DNA of 64,000 nucleotides from Flavobacteriaceae bacterium GF1 (GTDB lineage: Bacteria; Bacteroidota; Bacteroidia; Flavobacteriales; Flavobacteriaceae), in contig WNKP01000006.1 of the NCBI GenBank assembly GCA_009797885.1, forward strand, positions 1 to 64,000, written 5' to 3'. The position numbers and the translations under genes were made by a program. The notes under the pieces were generated by a model. It did no database searches. It saw only the letters and a program-made list of their open reading frames with translations, and was not told the DNA's origin. Numbering within the stretch: position 1 is the first letter of the stretch; each line of letters starts with the position of its first letter. This document shows positions 1 to 7,585 of the stretch, piece after piece.

Positions 1-78
1 ACACCTAACACCTAACACCTAACACCTAACACCTAACACCTAACACCTAACACCTAACACCTAACACCTAACACCTAC
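1..78. repeat. Heptamer tandem repeat CACCTAA, about 11 copies
   Basis: Ten perfect copies of CACCTAA run from position 2 to 71, and an eleventh copy differing only in its last base (CACCTAC) ends one base before the ATG at 79. The array starts at the window edge, so it may be longer. Because 7 is not a multiple of 3, TAA on the plus strand and TAG on the minus strand close every frame every 21 bases, so the array cannot be coding. It takes the place where the promoter or leader of the crotonase gene would be expected. Confidence 0.97.
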
Positions 79-861
79 ATGGACTACGACAACATCTACA
101 TCGAAGAGGAGGGAACTATTGCTACCATTACCATCGATAGACCAAAAAAACTAAATGCACTGAACAAGGCCACCATAGAAGAACTCCACCAGGCTTTTAA
201 GGAATTGGATGAGGATGGGGAAATCAAGGTCATCATCATTACCGGAAGTGGGGAAAAGGCTTTTGTTGCGGGGGCCGATATTTCCGAGTTTGCGCATTTT
301 AATGTTGAGCAAGGGGGCAAGCTGGCCGCAAAAGGGCAAGAATTGTTGTTCGATTTTGTCCAGGACCTCTCTACCCCGGTAATCGCCGCCGTCAATGGTT
401 TTGCCTTGGGAGGTGGATTGGAACTGGCCATGGCCTGTCATTTTAGGGTGGCCAGTGCTAATGCCAAAATGGGGCTGCCCGAAGTTTCCCTTGGGGTTAT
501 CCCCGGTTATGGGGGAACACAACGACTTCCCCAATTGGTGGGAAAAGGGATTGCCATGGAAATGATAATGACAGCGGGAATGGTGGATGCCCAACGGGCC
601 TTACACCATGGATTGGTGAATTATGTGGTGCCGCAGGAAGAATTATTGGCACTTTGTCGAAAATTGGCCCAAAAAATCACAAACAACTCCACTGTGGCCA
701 TTGCACAGGCAATAAAAGCGGTCAATGCGGGTTATAAACCTAAAGAGGACGGCTACGCTGTTGAAATCAATGCGTTTGGCCATTGTTTTGGTACTGGGGA
801 TTTCAAGGAAGGTACCACGGCCTTTTTGGAAAAGCGCAAAGCAGATTTCCCCGGCAACTAG
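79..861 (+). CDS. Enoyl-CoA hydratase/isomerase (crotonase) family protein
   Basis: A 260-residue cytoplasmic crotonase of normal length, most likely hydrating 2-enoyl-CoA to 3-hydroxyacyl-CoA in fatty-acid or butyryl-CoA metabolism. The first oxyanion-hole segment AGADIS is at residues 64-69 and the second, GFALGGGLELA, at 107-117. Both glutamates that act in water addition are present: Glu115 in GGGLELA and Glu135 in LPEVSLG. The C-terminus carries the usual EKRKADF tail. The ATG at 79 directly abuts the heptamer array, and no Shine-Dalgarno sequence is seen. With both glutamates present hydratase activity is favoured over isomerase, but acyl-chain preference cannot be read from the sequence. 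The downstream gene is 24 bases away on the same strand and unrelated in function. Confidence 0.9.
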   Translation: MDYDNIYIEEEGTIATITIDRPKKLNALNKATIEELHQAFKELDEDGEIKVIIITGSGEKAFVAGADISEFAHFNVEQGGKLAAKGQELLFDFVQDLSTPVIAAVNGFALGGGLELAMACHFRVASANAKMGLPEVSLGVIPGYGGTQRLPQLVGKGIAMEMIMTAGMVDAQRALHHGLVNYVVPQEELLALCRKLAQKITNNSTVAIAQAIKAVNAGYKPKEDGYAVEINAFGHCFGTGDFKEGTTAFLEKRKADFPGN

Positions 862-885
862 CCAGCCCTAAACTAATGCCCCACA

Positions 886-2433
886 ATGAAAAACCTACTA
901 CTCTCCCTATTGGGATGCATCACCCTTTTTGGATATGCCCAAGACATGCCAATCGCGTATGATTTTGGTGAAAAATTTACCGATAGGCACCGCTATTCCA
1001 ATCTACTGACCATTTCCGAGGACGGTGATGGCGGGTATATTTTGGTCCGTTCCTATTTTCAGGGACTTATTCTAAGGCCCAAGGGATACTTGTTGGAACG
1101 CTACGATAAAGATCTTAACCTAATTGAGGAATACAACTACAAGTTCAGGGATATGCAATTTGTGGATGGCTTCATCAAGGATGGGGTGCTACGTCTCATT
1201 TTTTTCAATTATGACTATGAGCGCGAACAATATGAATACTGGGTACACCAAAGTGCCACTACCAGTTTCAATTTCACCAAGGAAAAAATATTGAGTATAA
1301 AATCCAAAGTGGTCGAAGGGGCCTACGGGAAGAACTATTACAACCGGAACTTCTCCAATGGTTTTACGACCACCTTACTCTTCGATTCCGATAAAAATGG
1401 ATTTGTGATCAGTACGCACCATACCAAGGGAAAGGAAAGTAAACATACGCTGCACCTTTTCGATACCCATTTAAACAAGCGTTGGGAGCATGATTTTTCG
1501 CAAGAGGCCGAGGAAAAAAACTATGCCTTTGAGCAATTGACGCTTTCCAATGATTTGAGCACGGCCTATTTAGTGGGCAAGGCCTATTTTAAGAAGCGAC
1601 GTTTTAAAGCGGAAGAACGAAAATTCCGGTACGAAGTGGTCAAGGTATCCAATACCTCCTCATCAACGCAACACTTCAATACTCCTGGAAAATATCCAGA
1701 GGCACTGTACCCCATTCTAAAGGGCAACGATTTAAAATATGTAGGGTTCTATGCCGACCGAAAGGACAATAGGTACAACGGATTGGCCTATTACGAACTC
1801 AACGCCAATACCCTGGCCATAGAAAAGGAGAAATACAATGCGTTCTCCCAGGAATTTATGTACGATAAGTTTGGTAGGGAGGAAGACAAGGAGATAAAAA
1901 ACCTCATTTTTAAAAGTGTGGATGTTACGCCCAACAACGAAATCCTGTTCAATGCCGAAGAGTACTTTGTGACCCATAGCATGCATAGGACCGGGGCAGG
2001 ACAGCGAATGCGGGTGGATCGCTACCATTACAATGACATTGTGAGTGCGAAGCTGGATGCCGATGGCAATATGCTCTGGGCACGAAATATTAATAAGTCC
2101 GAAGTTACCCAAGGCGATGAGTCCTATGCCTCTTACAGTGCCTACACCAAAAATGGAAAAACCTTCTTTTTTATCTGTACCGCGGCAGAAAACCCCCAAT
2201 TGATCAATGATGAGCGACTGGTATTCAGACAGGGGTTGAGCCGTAACCGAAACGTGTTTGCCATTTCTTTGGATGAAAATGGAAAGATGGCCTATAAAAA
2301 GATTATAGACAATCAAGAGGCAAGATTGCCCCTAATGGTTTCCAAGCCTTTGGTGGATAGAAATGAAGATCAAATGTTGTTCTATGCCAAACGCGGAAAC
2401 AAAAAACAATTGGTCGAAGTAGCGTTTAATTAA
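886..2433 (+). CDS. Secreted protein of unknown function, 515 aa
   Basis: I do not recognise a named family. The first 19 residues form a signal peptide (MKNLLLSLLGCITLFGYAQ) with a probable cleavage near the alanine, so the protein is exported to the periplasm or outer membrane. The rest is rich in aromatic residues and alternating beta-strand-like segments, with recurring short phrases such as LDEDG- or LDADG-like turns, which suggests a beta-propeller or beta-rich fold. No lipobox, transmembrane helix or C-terminal sorting domain is visible. It precedes a lipoprotein gene by 11 bases on the same strand, so the two are probably co-transcribed. Large secreted proteins of this type are common in Flavobacteriaceae and usually have no assigned role. 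Confidence 0.8.
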   Translation: MKNLLLSLLGCITLFGYAQDMPIAYDFGEKFTDRHRYSNLLTISEDGDGGYILVRSYFQGLILRPKGYLLERYDKDLNLIEEYNYKFRDMQFVDGFIKDGVLRLIFFNYDYEREQYEYWVHQSATTSFNFTKEKILSIKSKVVEGAYGKNYYNRNFSNGFTTTLLFDSDKNGFVISTHHTKGKESKHTLHLFDTHLNKRWEHDFSQEAEEKNYAFEQLTLSNDLSTAYLVGKAYFKKRRFKAEERKFRYEVVKVSNTSSSTQHFNTPGKYPEALYPILKGNDLKYVGFYADRKDNRYNGLAYYELNANTLAIEKEKYNAFSQEFMYDKFGREEDKEIKNLIFKSVDVTPNNEILFNAEEYFVTHSMHRTGAGQRMRVDRYHYNDIVSAKLDADGNMLWARNINKSEVTQGDESYASYSAYTKNGKTFFFICTAAENPQLINDERLVFRQGLSRNRNVFAISLDENGKMAYKKIIDNQEARLPLMVSKPLVDRNEDQMLFYAKRGNKKQLVEVAFN

Positions 2434-2444
2434 AAACACCCCAA

Positions 2445-2891
2445 ATGAAAAGAACACTATTCCTATGGCTATTGATGGGCCTCGTTTTAAGTATTGGAGC
2501 TTGTAGCGATTCCGATGACGGTTCGCAGGACAATCCCATTTCAGGAACCTGGAGGATTACTGAAATTCAGGTTTCGCAACAGCAACTCACCCAGTTTTCA
2601 CCAGCGGACGAAACCATTTCCATTTCTTTTGCTGCGGATGGCAACTTCTCTGGGGAAACCCCGGGAAACCAATTTCAAGGGCGGTATGAACTGGATGGAG
2701 GCACCTTGACCATGCTTGAGTTTTCTACCACCGAGGTCGCGGACACCCAATATGCTGCAGCTTTTTATAATGCCATTGAGGAAGCCCGGGTGCCCAATGA
2801 AACCTTTGCCCAGTTTGGATACAACTTTGACAGTTTGGACCTGGTATTGGTTTTTGGGAATTCCGGCCGAATGACCTTGGAAAAGCAATAG
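2445..2891 (+). CDS. Small lipoprotein, lipocalin-like/META-like fold
   Basis: A 148-residue exported lipoprotein. The N-terminal hydrophobic segment ends in a lipobox with the lipidated cysteine at Cys20 (IGAC), followed by SDSDDGSQDN, a flexible polar linker typical of surface lipoproteins in this phylum. The mature part begins with SGTWRITEI and continues with strands such as ISFAADGNFSG and YELDGGTLTM, a pattern seen in lipocalin-like and META/HslJ-type small beta-barrels. It lies 11 bases after the 515-residue secreted protein and probably shares its transcript. The function is unknown. The family label rests on pattern only. Confidence 0.75.
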   Translation: MKRTLFLWLLMGLVLSIGACSDSDDGSQDNPISGTWRITEIQVSQQQLTQFSPADETISISFAADGNFSGETPGNQFQGRYELDGGTLTMLEFSTTEVADTQYAAAFYNAIEEARVPNETFAQFGYNFDSLDLVLVFGNSGRMTLEKQ

Positions 2892-2937
2892 GTTTTTAGT
2901 TTAAATAACGGCAGTTCGATATCATTTTTCATCAACC

Positions 2938-3098
2938 AAAATCCGTCAAATGGAGTGGTTTTTCGTAATGAAATGAAGAAAAATTGTATCGAACAGGATT
3001 TTGCAAGAAAATTACTTGCCTGTCTTGCCGGCCAGGCAGGTTTTCCGATACATTTTTGCTATCGCAAAAACACTCAAAATGACGTAATTTTCTTATAT
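2938..3098 (+). repeat. Dispersed intergenic repeat, copy A
   Basis: This 161-bp stretch is nearly identical to the reverse complement of 6618-6756. Differences are one substitution (T/C at about 2987), a few bases near the junction, and an extra segment of about 22 bp at 3019-3040 present only here. Each copy holds nested inverted repeats: outer CGTCA/TGACG-type ends, AGTG/CACT, a GTATCGAA/TTCGATAC pair, and an inner TTTTTGC-GATA-GCAAAAA hairpin. It therefore folds as one long imperfect stem on either strand. It lies between a lipoprotein gene and the radical SAM gene. Confidence 0.93.
3019..3040. repeat. REP-like palindrome inserted in repeat copy A
   Basis: A 22-bp GC-rich imperfect palindrome centred on GCCGGCC, with CCTG at its left end and CAGG at its right end, interrupts repeat A. 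The matching place in copy B has only about two bases. The surrounding repeat is AT-rich, so this block stands out in composition. It looks like a small mobile REP-type hairpin that entered copy A after the two copies separated. Confidence 0.7.
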
Positions 3099-3117
3099 CC
3101 GACTCATGCCAAATAAA

Positions 3118-3150
3118 TTGTCTTGAATTAGGAATAATTCCATAAATTTG
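3118..3150 (+). promoter_or_regulatory. Putative Bacteroidota promoter of the radical SAM gene
   Basis: TAAATTTG at 3143-3150 matches the TAnnTTTG -7 box exactly, and TTG at 3118-3120 lies 22 bases upstream, close to the usual spacing of the -33 element. The predicted start of transcription falls about 8 bases before the TTG start codon at 3165, giving a very short leader. Confidence 0.5.
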
Positions 3151-3164
3151 GAATAAATCCTTAA

Positions 3165-4238
3165 TTGAAATCAAAACATTACATCAAAGGCCGTGGTGCG
3201 CAACTCAATGCCCATAACCGCTTCCTAAAGCATATCTACGAGCAACGAGAGGATTTCCTGGAGTTCTGTCGTGTGGAAGGAGAGGAAGCGGACAAGAACA
3301 AAACGGAGTATATCCCTGTTTTTCCCAAAACTGTGGTCAATAAGGTCACCAGCCCGGATGTAGGGATGGGATACTCCCTGAATCCCTATCAAGGCTGTGA
3401 ACATGGCTGTGTGTACTGCTATGCACGGAATGCCCATGAATTTTGGGGATATGATGCCGGTCTGGACTTTGAGCGAAAGATTTTGGTAAAAAAAGAGGCT
3501 GCACGACTATTGGAAGAAAAGCTCCAAAGCAAAACCTGGAAAGCGGCCACCATAGTTTTATCCGGAAATACCGATTGTTACCAACCCGCGGAACGTCAAT
3601 TTGAAATTACCCGGCGGTGCTTGGAAGTTTTTTATAAATACAGGCATCCCGTAGGAATCATTACCAAGAATGCATTGGTTCTTAGGGACTTGGATGTTTT
3701 AAAACAATTGAATGCACACCAACTTGTGGGCATCAACATTTCAATTACCTCCCTCTCCGAAAAAACGAGACGGCTTTTGGAGCCCAGGACGGCAACGATC
3801 AAAAGACGATTGCAAACGGTAAAGACCCTATCGGAGCATGGGATTCCCGTAAATGCCATGTTGGCCCCCATCATACCCGGAATCAACAGTCATGAACTGA
3901 TGAAACTGGCCAAAACGGCAGCGGATCATGGCGCTTTATCCTTTGGGTTCACCGTGGTTCGTTTAAATGGTGCCATAGGTCAGATTTTTACGGACTGGAT
4001 AAAAAAGGCCATGCCGGACCGTGCCGAAAAAGTACTGCACTTGATTCAGGATTGCCATGGCGGAAGTATCAATGATAGTCGGTTTGGCATTCGAAGCCGC
4101 GGGGAAGGTAAGATAGCGGAGCAGATTCATGATATGGCCCGATTGGCACGGCAGAAGTATTTTAAAAACAGGGCATTTCCCAAACTACGAACCGATTTGT
4201 ACGATCAATATAAGAATGGGCAGATGAAACTTTTTTAA
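3165..4238 (+). CDS. PA0069-family radical SAM protein
   Basis: A 357-residue cytoplasmic radical SAM enzyme. The 4Fe-4S binding motif CxxxCxxC is at Cys78, Cys82 and Cys85 inside NPYQGCEHGCVYCYAR, and the protein opens with the KGRGAQ segment typical of the PA0069 group related to spore photoproduct lyase-like proteins. The substrate of this group is not established. The start codon is TTG at 3165: it gives the conserved KGRGA N-terminus and sits just after a good -7 box. The gene is flanked by dispersed repeat A upstream and followed about 100 bases later by the YCII-family gene. Family assignment is firm; function is open. Confidence 0.9.
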   Translation: MKSKHYIKGRGAQLNAHNRFLKHIYEQREDFLEFCRVEGEEADKNKTEYIPVFPKTVVNKVTSPDVGMGYSLNPYQGCEHGCVYCYARNAHEFWGYDAGLDFERKILVKKEAARLLEEKLQSKTWKAATIVLSGNTDCYQPAERQFEITRRCLEVFYKYRHPVGIITKNALVLRDLDVLKQLNAHQLVGINISITSLSEKTRRLLEPRTATIKRRLQTVKTLSEHGIPVNAMLAPIIPGINSHELMKLAKTAADHGALSFGFTVVRLNGAIGQIFTDWIKKAMPDRAEKVLHLIQDCHGGSINDSRFGIRSRGEGKIAEQIHDMARLARQKYFKNRAFPKLRTDLYDQYKNGQMKLF

Positions 4239-4340
4239 ATATTTTTAGGGAAGTTGTCCAATAATGGTCCGTAGTTACGTCATTACACCAAAATCAATAG
4301 TATAAACAGTTCGTTTTTGGCGGACATAAAACGTAAAAAG

Positions 4341-4697
4341 ATGAGTAATTTTTTGTATTTGTTCAGAGGAGGCCACGAAGCCTACCAAGAATTGTCCCAA
4401 GAGGAAAAGCAGGCCCATATGGAAGTTTGGGGGCAATGGATGGGAAAGTTAAAAGAAAAAGGCCAGCTATTGGATGGGCTCCCCTTGGCCGAGGATGGTC
4501 GGGTGGTCCATAACAGAGGGGAGTTGGTCACCAACGGCCCTTTTGCCGAAGGGGCCGAATTGGTCGGGGGCTACCTGATCGTATCGACAAAAGACATTGA
4601 TGAAGCGGTGGAAATCTCCAAGGGATGCCCCATTTTTGATTATGAGGGCAGTAATGTGGAGGTACGGGAAATCCTTTCGATGGATGACAACCATTAA
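4341..4697 (+). CDS. YCII/DGPF-family protein paired with an ECF sigma factor
   Basis: A 118-residue protein of the YCII-related (DGPF) family, a ferredoxin-like small fold. The family signature reads TNGPFAEGAELVGGY here, with Asn replacing the Asp of DGPF, followed by GGYLIVSTKDIDEAVEI. The start at ATG 4341 gives the canonical opening MSNFLYLFRGG; an upstream in-frame TTG at 4317 would only add eight charged residues. DGPF genes occur next to ECF42 sigma factors in many bacteria and are thought to be their targets or partners; here the sigma gene follows. A terminator hairpin sits immediately after the stop codon, so the two genes are not simply one read-through unit. Confidence 0.88.
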   Translation: MSNFLYLFRGGHEAYQELSQEEKQAHMEVWGQWMGKLKEKGQLLDGLPLAEDGRVVHNRGELVTNGPFAEGAELVGGYLIVSTKDIDEAVEISKGCPIFDYEGSNVEVREILSMDDNH

Positions 4698-4704
4698 GAT
4701 ACAT

Positions 4705-4736
4705 GAAAAAGCCTGATGCATTTCAGGCTTTTTTCT
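4705..4736 (+). terminator. Rho-independent terminator after the YCII gene
   Basis: AAGCCTGA (4709-4716) and TCAGGCTT (4723-4730) pair around a six-base loop and are followed by a run of Ts broken by one C. Flanking A and T runs lengthen the stem. It begins eight bases after the YCII stop codon and lies before the sigma-factor start at 4742. Confidence 0.88.
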
Positions 4737-4741
4737 TTCAC

Positions 4742-5989
4742 ATGGGAAAAAAACAACTTAACGATACCGTAGACCATCTTTTCCGAAATGAGTATGGAAA
4801 GGTACTCTCCTTGTTGACCAGTAAATTTGGGACATCACATCTGGAGGCGATAGAGGATGCCGTACAGGATACTTTTTTAAAGGCCATGCGGGTTTGGGCC
4901 TATCAGGAAGTCCCGCAAAATCCAACTGCCTGGCTATACCGCGTGGCAAACAATGCCATGATTGATATGCTGCGAAAGCGCAAAAAAATCCAATACGGGG
5001 AAACGGCCCATGAAAAAAACAATGGGGAGGAAAGCAAGGAATATACTTCGGAAAATGAAATTACCGACAGTCAGTTACAGTTGGTTTTTGCCTGTTGCGA
5101 TCCCGTCCTTTCCCAGGAATATCAGGTGATATTGAGTTTAAAGTTAATGGGCGGTTTCAGTAATCATGAACTTGCCGAAGCCCTTTTGAAAAAGGAGGAA
5201 ACGGTGGCCAAATCGTATACCCGCGCAAAAAAGAAGTTTCGGGAACAGGTGCAACTGTTACGCTTTCCTGTGGAGATGGGCCTGCAATCGCGATTGTTTG
5301 TGGTATTGCGGGTCGTTTACCTCCTCTTTACGGAAGGGTATTCCCCAACCTCGGGTTCTAATGTGCTTAAAAAGGATATTTGCTATGAGGCCTTACGATT
5401 GGCACTCTTATTGAGAAAAAACAAGTATTGCCAACATCCCAATCTGGAAGCCCTGATTGCCTTGATGTGCTTTCATGCCTCTCGATTTGATGCCCGATTG
5501 GATGATGCCGGGGAATTGGTGACCCTGGAACATCAGGACCGTTCCCATTACAATCAAGAACTTATACGTATTGGATTGTGCCATTTGGAAAATGCAGGGA
5601 CCAAGGACCGACTGCCTTCGCAGTACCATTTGGAGGCTGCCGTTTCGTATTATCATTCCGTAGCAAAGGAGTTTGGTAAAACGGATTGGAAGAGCATCCT
5701 CTATTTGTATGACATCCACTTGCAACAGCAGTTTTCCCCCATGGTCGCCTTAAATAGGATAGTGGCCTTAGGCAAGGTCCATGGGGCCAAAAAGGCACTT
5801 GGAGCGTTGGATGCCGTTTCAAAAAGAAGCGATTACTCCAAAACGGGATTGTATTATGCAATTCGTGCGGAACTACTTCAAGAATTGGGCGACGAAAACT
5901 ATAAGCAGGAGTTGCAAAAGGCCATTGAACGTACCGAAAATGATTTGGTGAAACGACATTTGTTAAAAAAAGGGAAGTTTGACGGATAG
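4742..5989 (+). CDS. ECF42-like RNA polymerase sigma factor with C-terminal TPR-like extension
   Basis: A 415-residue sigma-70 family factor. Residues up to about 80 form region 2 (the DAVQDTFLKAMRVW and NPTAWLYRVANNAMIDMLR stretches) and about 110-180 region 4 with the NHELAEALLKKEETVAKSY helix-turn-helix. The remaining 230 residues are the alpha-helical, TPR-like extension diagnostic of the ECF42 group, which works without an anti-sigma factor and needs this extension for activity. The longer frame opening at ATG 4703 would place a terminator hairpin inside the coding region, so ATG 4742 (MGKKQLNDTV) is preferred. It follows its DGPF partner and converges on the DUF302 gene. Confidence 0.9.
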   Translation: MGKKQLNDTVDHLFRNEYGKVLSLLTSKFGTSHLEAIEDAVQDTFLKAMRVWAYQEVPQNPTAWLYRVANNAMIDMLRKRKKIQYGETAHEKNNGEESKEYTSENEITDSQLQLVFACCDPVLSQEYQVILSLKLMGGFSNHELAEALLKKEETVAKSYTRAKKKFREQVQLLRFPVEMGLQSRLFVVLRVVYLLFTEGYSPTSGSNVLKKDICYEALRLALLLRKNKYCQHPNLEALIALMCFHASRFDARLDDAGELVTLEHQDRSHYNQELIRIGLCHLENAGTKDRLPSQYHLEAAVSYYHSVAKEFGKTDWKSILYLYDIHLQQQFSPMVALNRIVALGKVHGAKKALGALDAVSKRSDYSKTGLYYAIRAELLQELGDENYKQELQKAIERTENDLVKRHLLKKGKFDG

Positions 5990-6010
5990 CTATCCCAGTA
6001 AACGCCATTC

Positions 6011-6412
6011 TTAAGTGTCGGCAGCAGCCGTCGTGATTTTATCTAATGCCGAAGCTACTTTGGAAAGGAGGTCATCAGCATCCGAAATGCCATGTCTATT
6101 TTTTAAATATTCGGGGTCGTTATAGGATAGGTGGACAACACCGGAACCATTTTCGTGGACCAATACTTTCTGGGGCAGATCCAAACCGAGTGTTTGGGCA
6201 CTTTGCATCAATGGGGTTCCTAGATTGGGATTGCCAAAAACAATCAGTTTGGAAGGATTTAATGCAAGTCCCTTTTTGTTGGCATTCGCCTGATGGTCAA
6301 GCTCCAACATCACATTTAAATTGGGATTGTTGTCAATGGTTTCCTTTAATTTTTGGTAGGTATTGGAAAAGTTTTGTCGGCTGATTTTGGTAATAATGCC
6401 TTTTGTATCCAT
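6011..6412 (-). CDS. DUF302 domain protein
   Basis: A 133-residue protein matching the DUF302 family over its whole length; residues 1-125 hold the domain with the KETIDNNPNLNVMLELDHQ helix-strand and the LIVFGNPNLGTPLMQ signature. No signal peptide is visible, so it should be cytoplasmic. DUF302 proteins have a structure known from an archaeal dimer but no assigned reaction. It converges on the ECF42 sigma gene with a 21-base gap. A short palindrome lies about 30 bases upstream of its ATG and may be an operator. Confidence 0.85.
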   Translation of the reverse strand: MDTKGIITKISRQNFSNTYQKLKETIDNNPNLNVMLELDHQANANKKGLALNPSKLIVFGNPNLGTPLMQSAQTLGLDLPQKVLVHENGSGVVHLSYNDPEYLKNRHGISDADDLLSKVASALDKITTAAADT

Positions 6413-6440
6413 AAGTGTGTTATTGTTGTACGATTACTTT

Positions 6441-6455
6441 TACTACTTGGTAGTA
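6441..6455. promoter_or_regulatory. Short palindrome, possible operator
   Basis: TACTAC (6441-6446) and GTAGTA (6450-6455) form a perfect 6-bp inverted repeat with a 3-base spacer. It lies about 30 bases upstream of the DUF302 start on the minus strand, where a repressor or activator could act. The length is short enough to occur by chance. Confidence 0.3.
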
Positions 6456-6617
6456 CACGCAAGGCAATGCTTACAACAAGGCCGGTTTTCCATGCAGGAA
6501 TCGGGATTACCGATTCATATGCCTTTTGGGCATTGATAACTAAAAAGGGATGACCTTTCCTCTTCCAAGAATTTGATTCCATTGTCCAATGAACGTTTAT
6601 AAAATAACAAGAGTTTT

Positions 6618-6756
6618 ATATAAGAAAATTACGTCATTTTGAGTGTTTTTGCGATAGCAAAAATGTATCGAAAAACGAGTAATTTTCTTGCAAAATCCTG
6701 TTCGATACGATTTTTCTTCATTTCATTACGAAAAACCACTCCATTTGACGGATTTT
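6618..6756 (-). repeat. Dispersed intergenic repeat, copy B
   Basis: A 139-bp stretch that is the near-exact reverse complement of copy A at 2938-3098 but lacks the 22-bp GC-rich palindrome. The complete element is intact here, so copy B shows the ancestral form: outer ends of CGTCA/TTGACG type, an inner GTATCGAA/TTCGATAC pair and the TTTTTGC-GATA-GCAAAAA hairpin. Copies A and B face each other and enclose four genes. Confidence 0.93.
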
Positions 6757-6780
6757 AGTAAAGCGGATCTAACGGAAATC

Positions 6781-7518
6781 CTAGAATAGAAAACGCCAGG
6801 TAAAATGCACGGGAAACACCTCCGTTGATCCATTTTTCAACATGGGTGTAAATTGATACATAAAACCAAGTGTGGAGGCATTGAGCAAATCAATTTTTTT
6901 GAAAAACTGGCCTTTAAATCCTATCATGAGTTCTGCCTGAAGTAGGGTGGGGTTGGTAAAATCGCTAATTGAAGTTCGGTTGTCTTCCCCCCTGCTTCGA
7001 TAAAAGTAGGTAGAGCCTAGATTTTCCGAACCAATGAAGTCCAATGTTTGGACCAAACGAAACCCGGTCTGTACGAACATATTCTTGGCGTCGGCATTGT
7101 TGTTTTCGTAGAAGTACGCCCTCATTTGCAAAGGGAATGCAATATTACGCTGTCTGATACTCGTGTATTTTTTGTCCTCCCCTGCCCGCACAAGGCTTAA
7201 AGTAGACGAAGAAGTCAGTTCAATATCGGCATCAAGGTTGTAGGATACCTGTTCGAACTCTACGCCGGCGACCCAGGAAAAACGCTTGTGGAAGGCCCTT
7301 TCGTACATCGCACCCAATTGTAAGTTGGTACTTCCCGAAAAATAAATATCGGCGGGGGATTGCCTGAGCATGGAGGACCCTGCTCCAACGCTAATGTATA
7401 TATTGCTATGCCTTTGGAAGTCACTGGAATTTTCCTGGGCAACCAAGTTGATTTTCACCAGTACAAGTGTCCAAATCGGTATCAAAAAGTGTCTAAAATG
7501 TAGTGCCATAACCCGCAT
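6781..7518 (-). CDS. Outer-membrane beta-barrel protein (PorT-like)
   Basis: A 245-residue exported protein with a hydrophobic signal segment (ALHFRHFLIPIWTLVLVKINLVAQ) and a body of alternating amphipathic beta strands ending in the aromatic terminal sequence FTWRFLF, typical of outer-membrane barrels of about eight strands. Phrases such as GAGSSMLRQ and GVEFEQVSYN are of the outer-membrane beta-barrel class common in Bacteroidota. The longer frame from TTG 7539 is rejected because that codon lies within the -7 promoter box; ATG 7518 is chosen, and ATG 7509 is equally possible. The function of the barrel is unknown. Confidence 0.75.
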   Translation of the reverse strand: MRVMALHFRHFLIPIWTLVLVKINLVAQENSSDFQRHSNIYISVGAGSSMLRQSPADIYFSGSTNLQLGAMYERAFHKRFSWVAGVEFEQVSYNLDADIELTSSSTLSLVRAGEDKKYTSIRQRNIAFPLQMRAYFYENNNADAKNMFVQTGFRLVQTLDFIGSENLGSTYFYRSRGEDNRTSISDFTNPTLLQAELMIGFKGQFFKKIDLLNASTLGFMYQFTPMLKNGSTEVFPVHFTWRFLF

Positions 7519-7536
7519 TGTTTTTATAGTACAATG

Positions 7537-7544
7537 CAAAGGTA
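7537..7544 (-). promoter_or_regulatory. -7 promoter box of the porin-like gene
   Basis: On the minus strand the sequence reads TACCTTTG, an exact TAnnTTTG match. Transcription would begin near 7530, about 12 bases before the chosen ATG at 7518 and after the upstream TTG codon, which is therefore not a usable start. No clear -33 TTTG was found. Confidence 0.55.
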
Positions 7545-7585
7545 TTGGGCGGAAAATCCAGAAAAATTAACCCTGGTTAAGTTCG

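Larger units (their letters stand above)
6413..6780. other. Gene-poor spacer between divergent-looking neighbours
   Basis: No convincing gene lies here; short open frames on both strands have no recognisable protein features. The stretch holds a palindrome at 6441-6455, dispersed repeat copy B at 6618-6756 and the 3' flank of the porin-like gene. Confidence 0.6.

Noticed and set aside
2932-3174. 80-residue open frame across repeat copy A
   Set aside because: It is made almost wholly of the dispersed repeat, whose nested palindromes explain the sequence.
6346-6582. 78-residue frame on the minus strand overlapping the DUF302 start
   Set aside because: It overlaps a supported gene and shows no domain or signal.
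3118-6756. Composite transposon formed by repeats A and B
   Set aside because: There is no transposase, and the repeats look like non-coding hairpin elements; the inverted arrangement alone is not enough.
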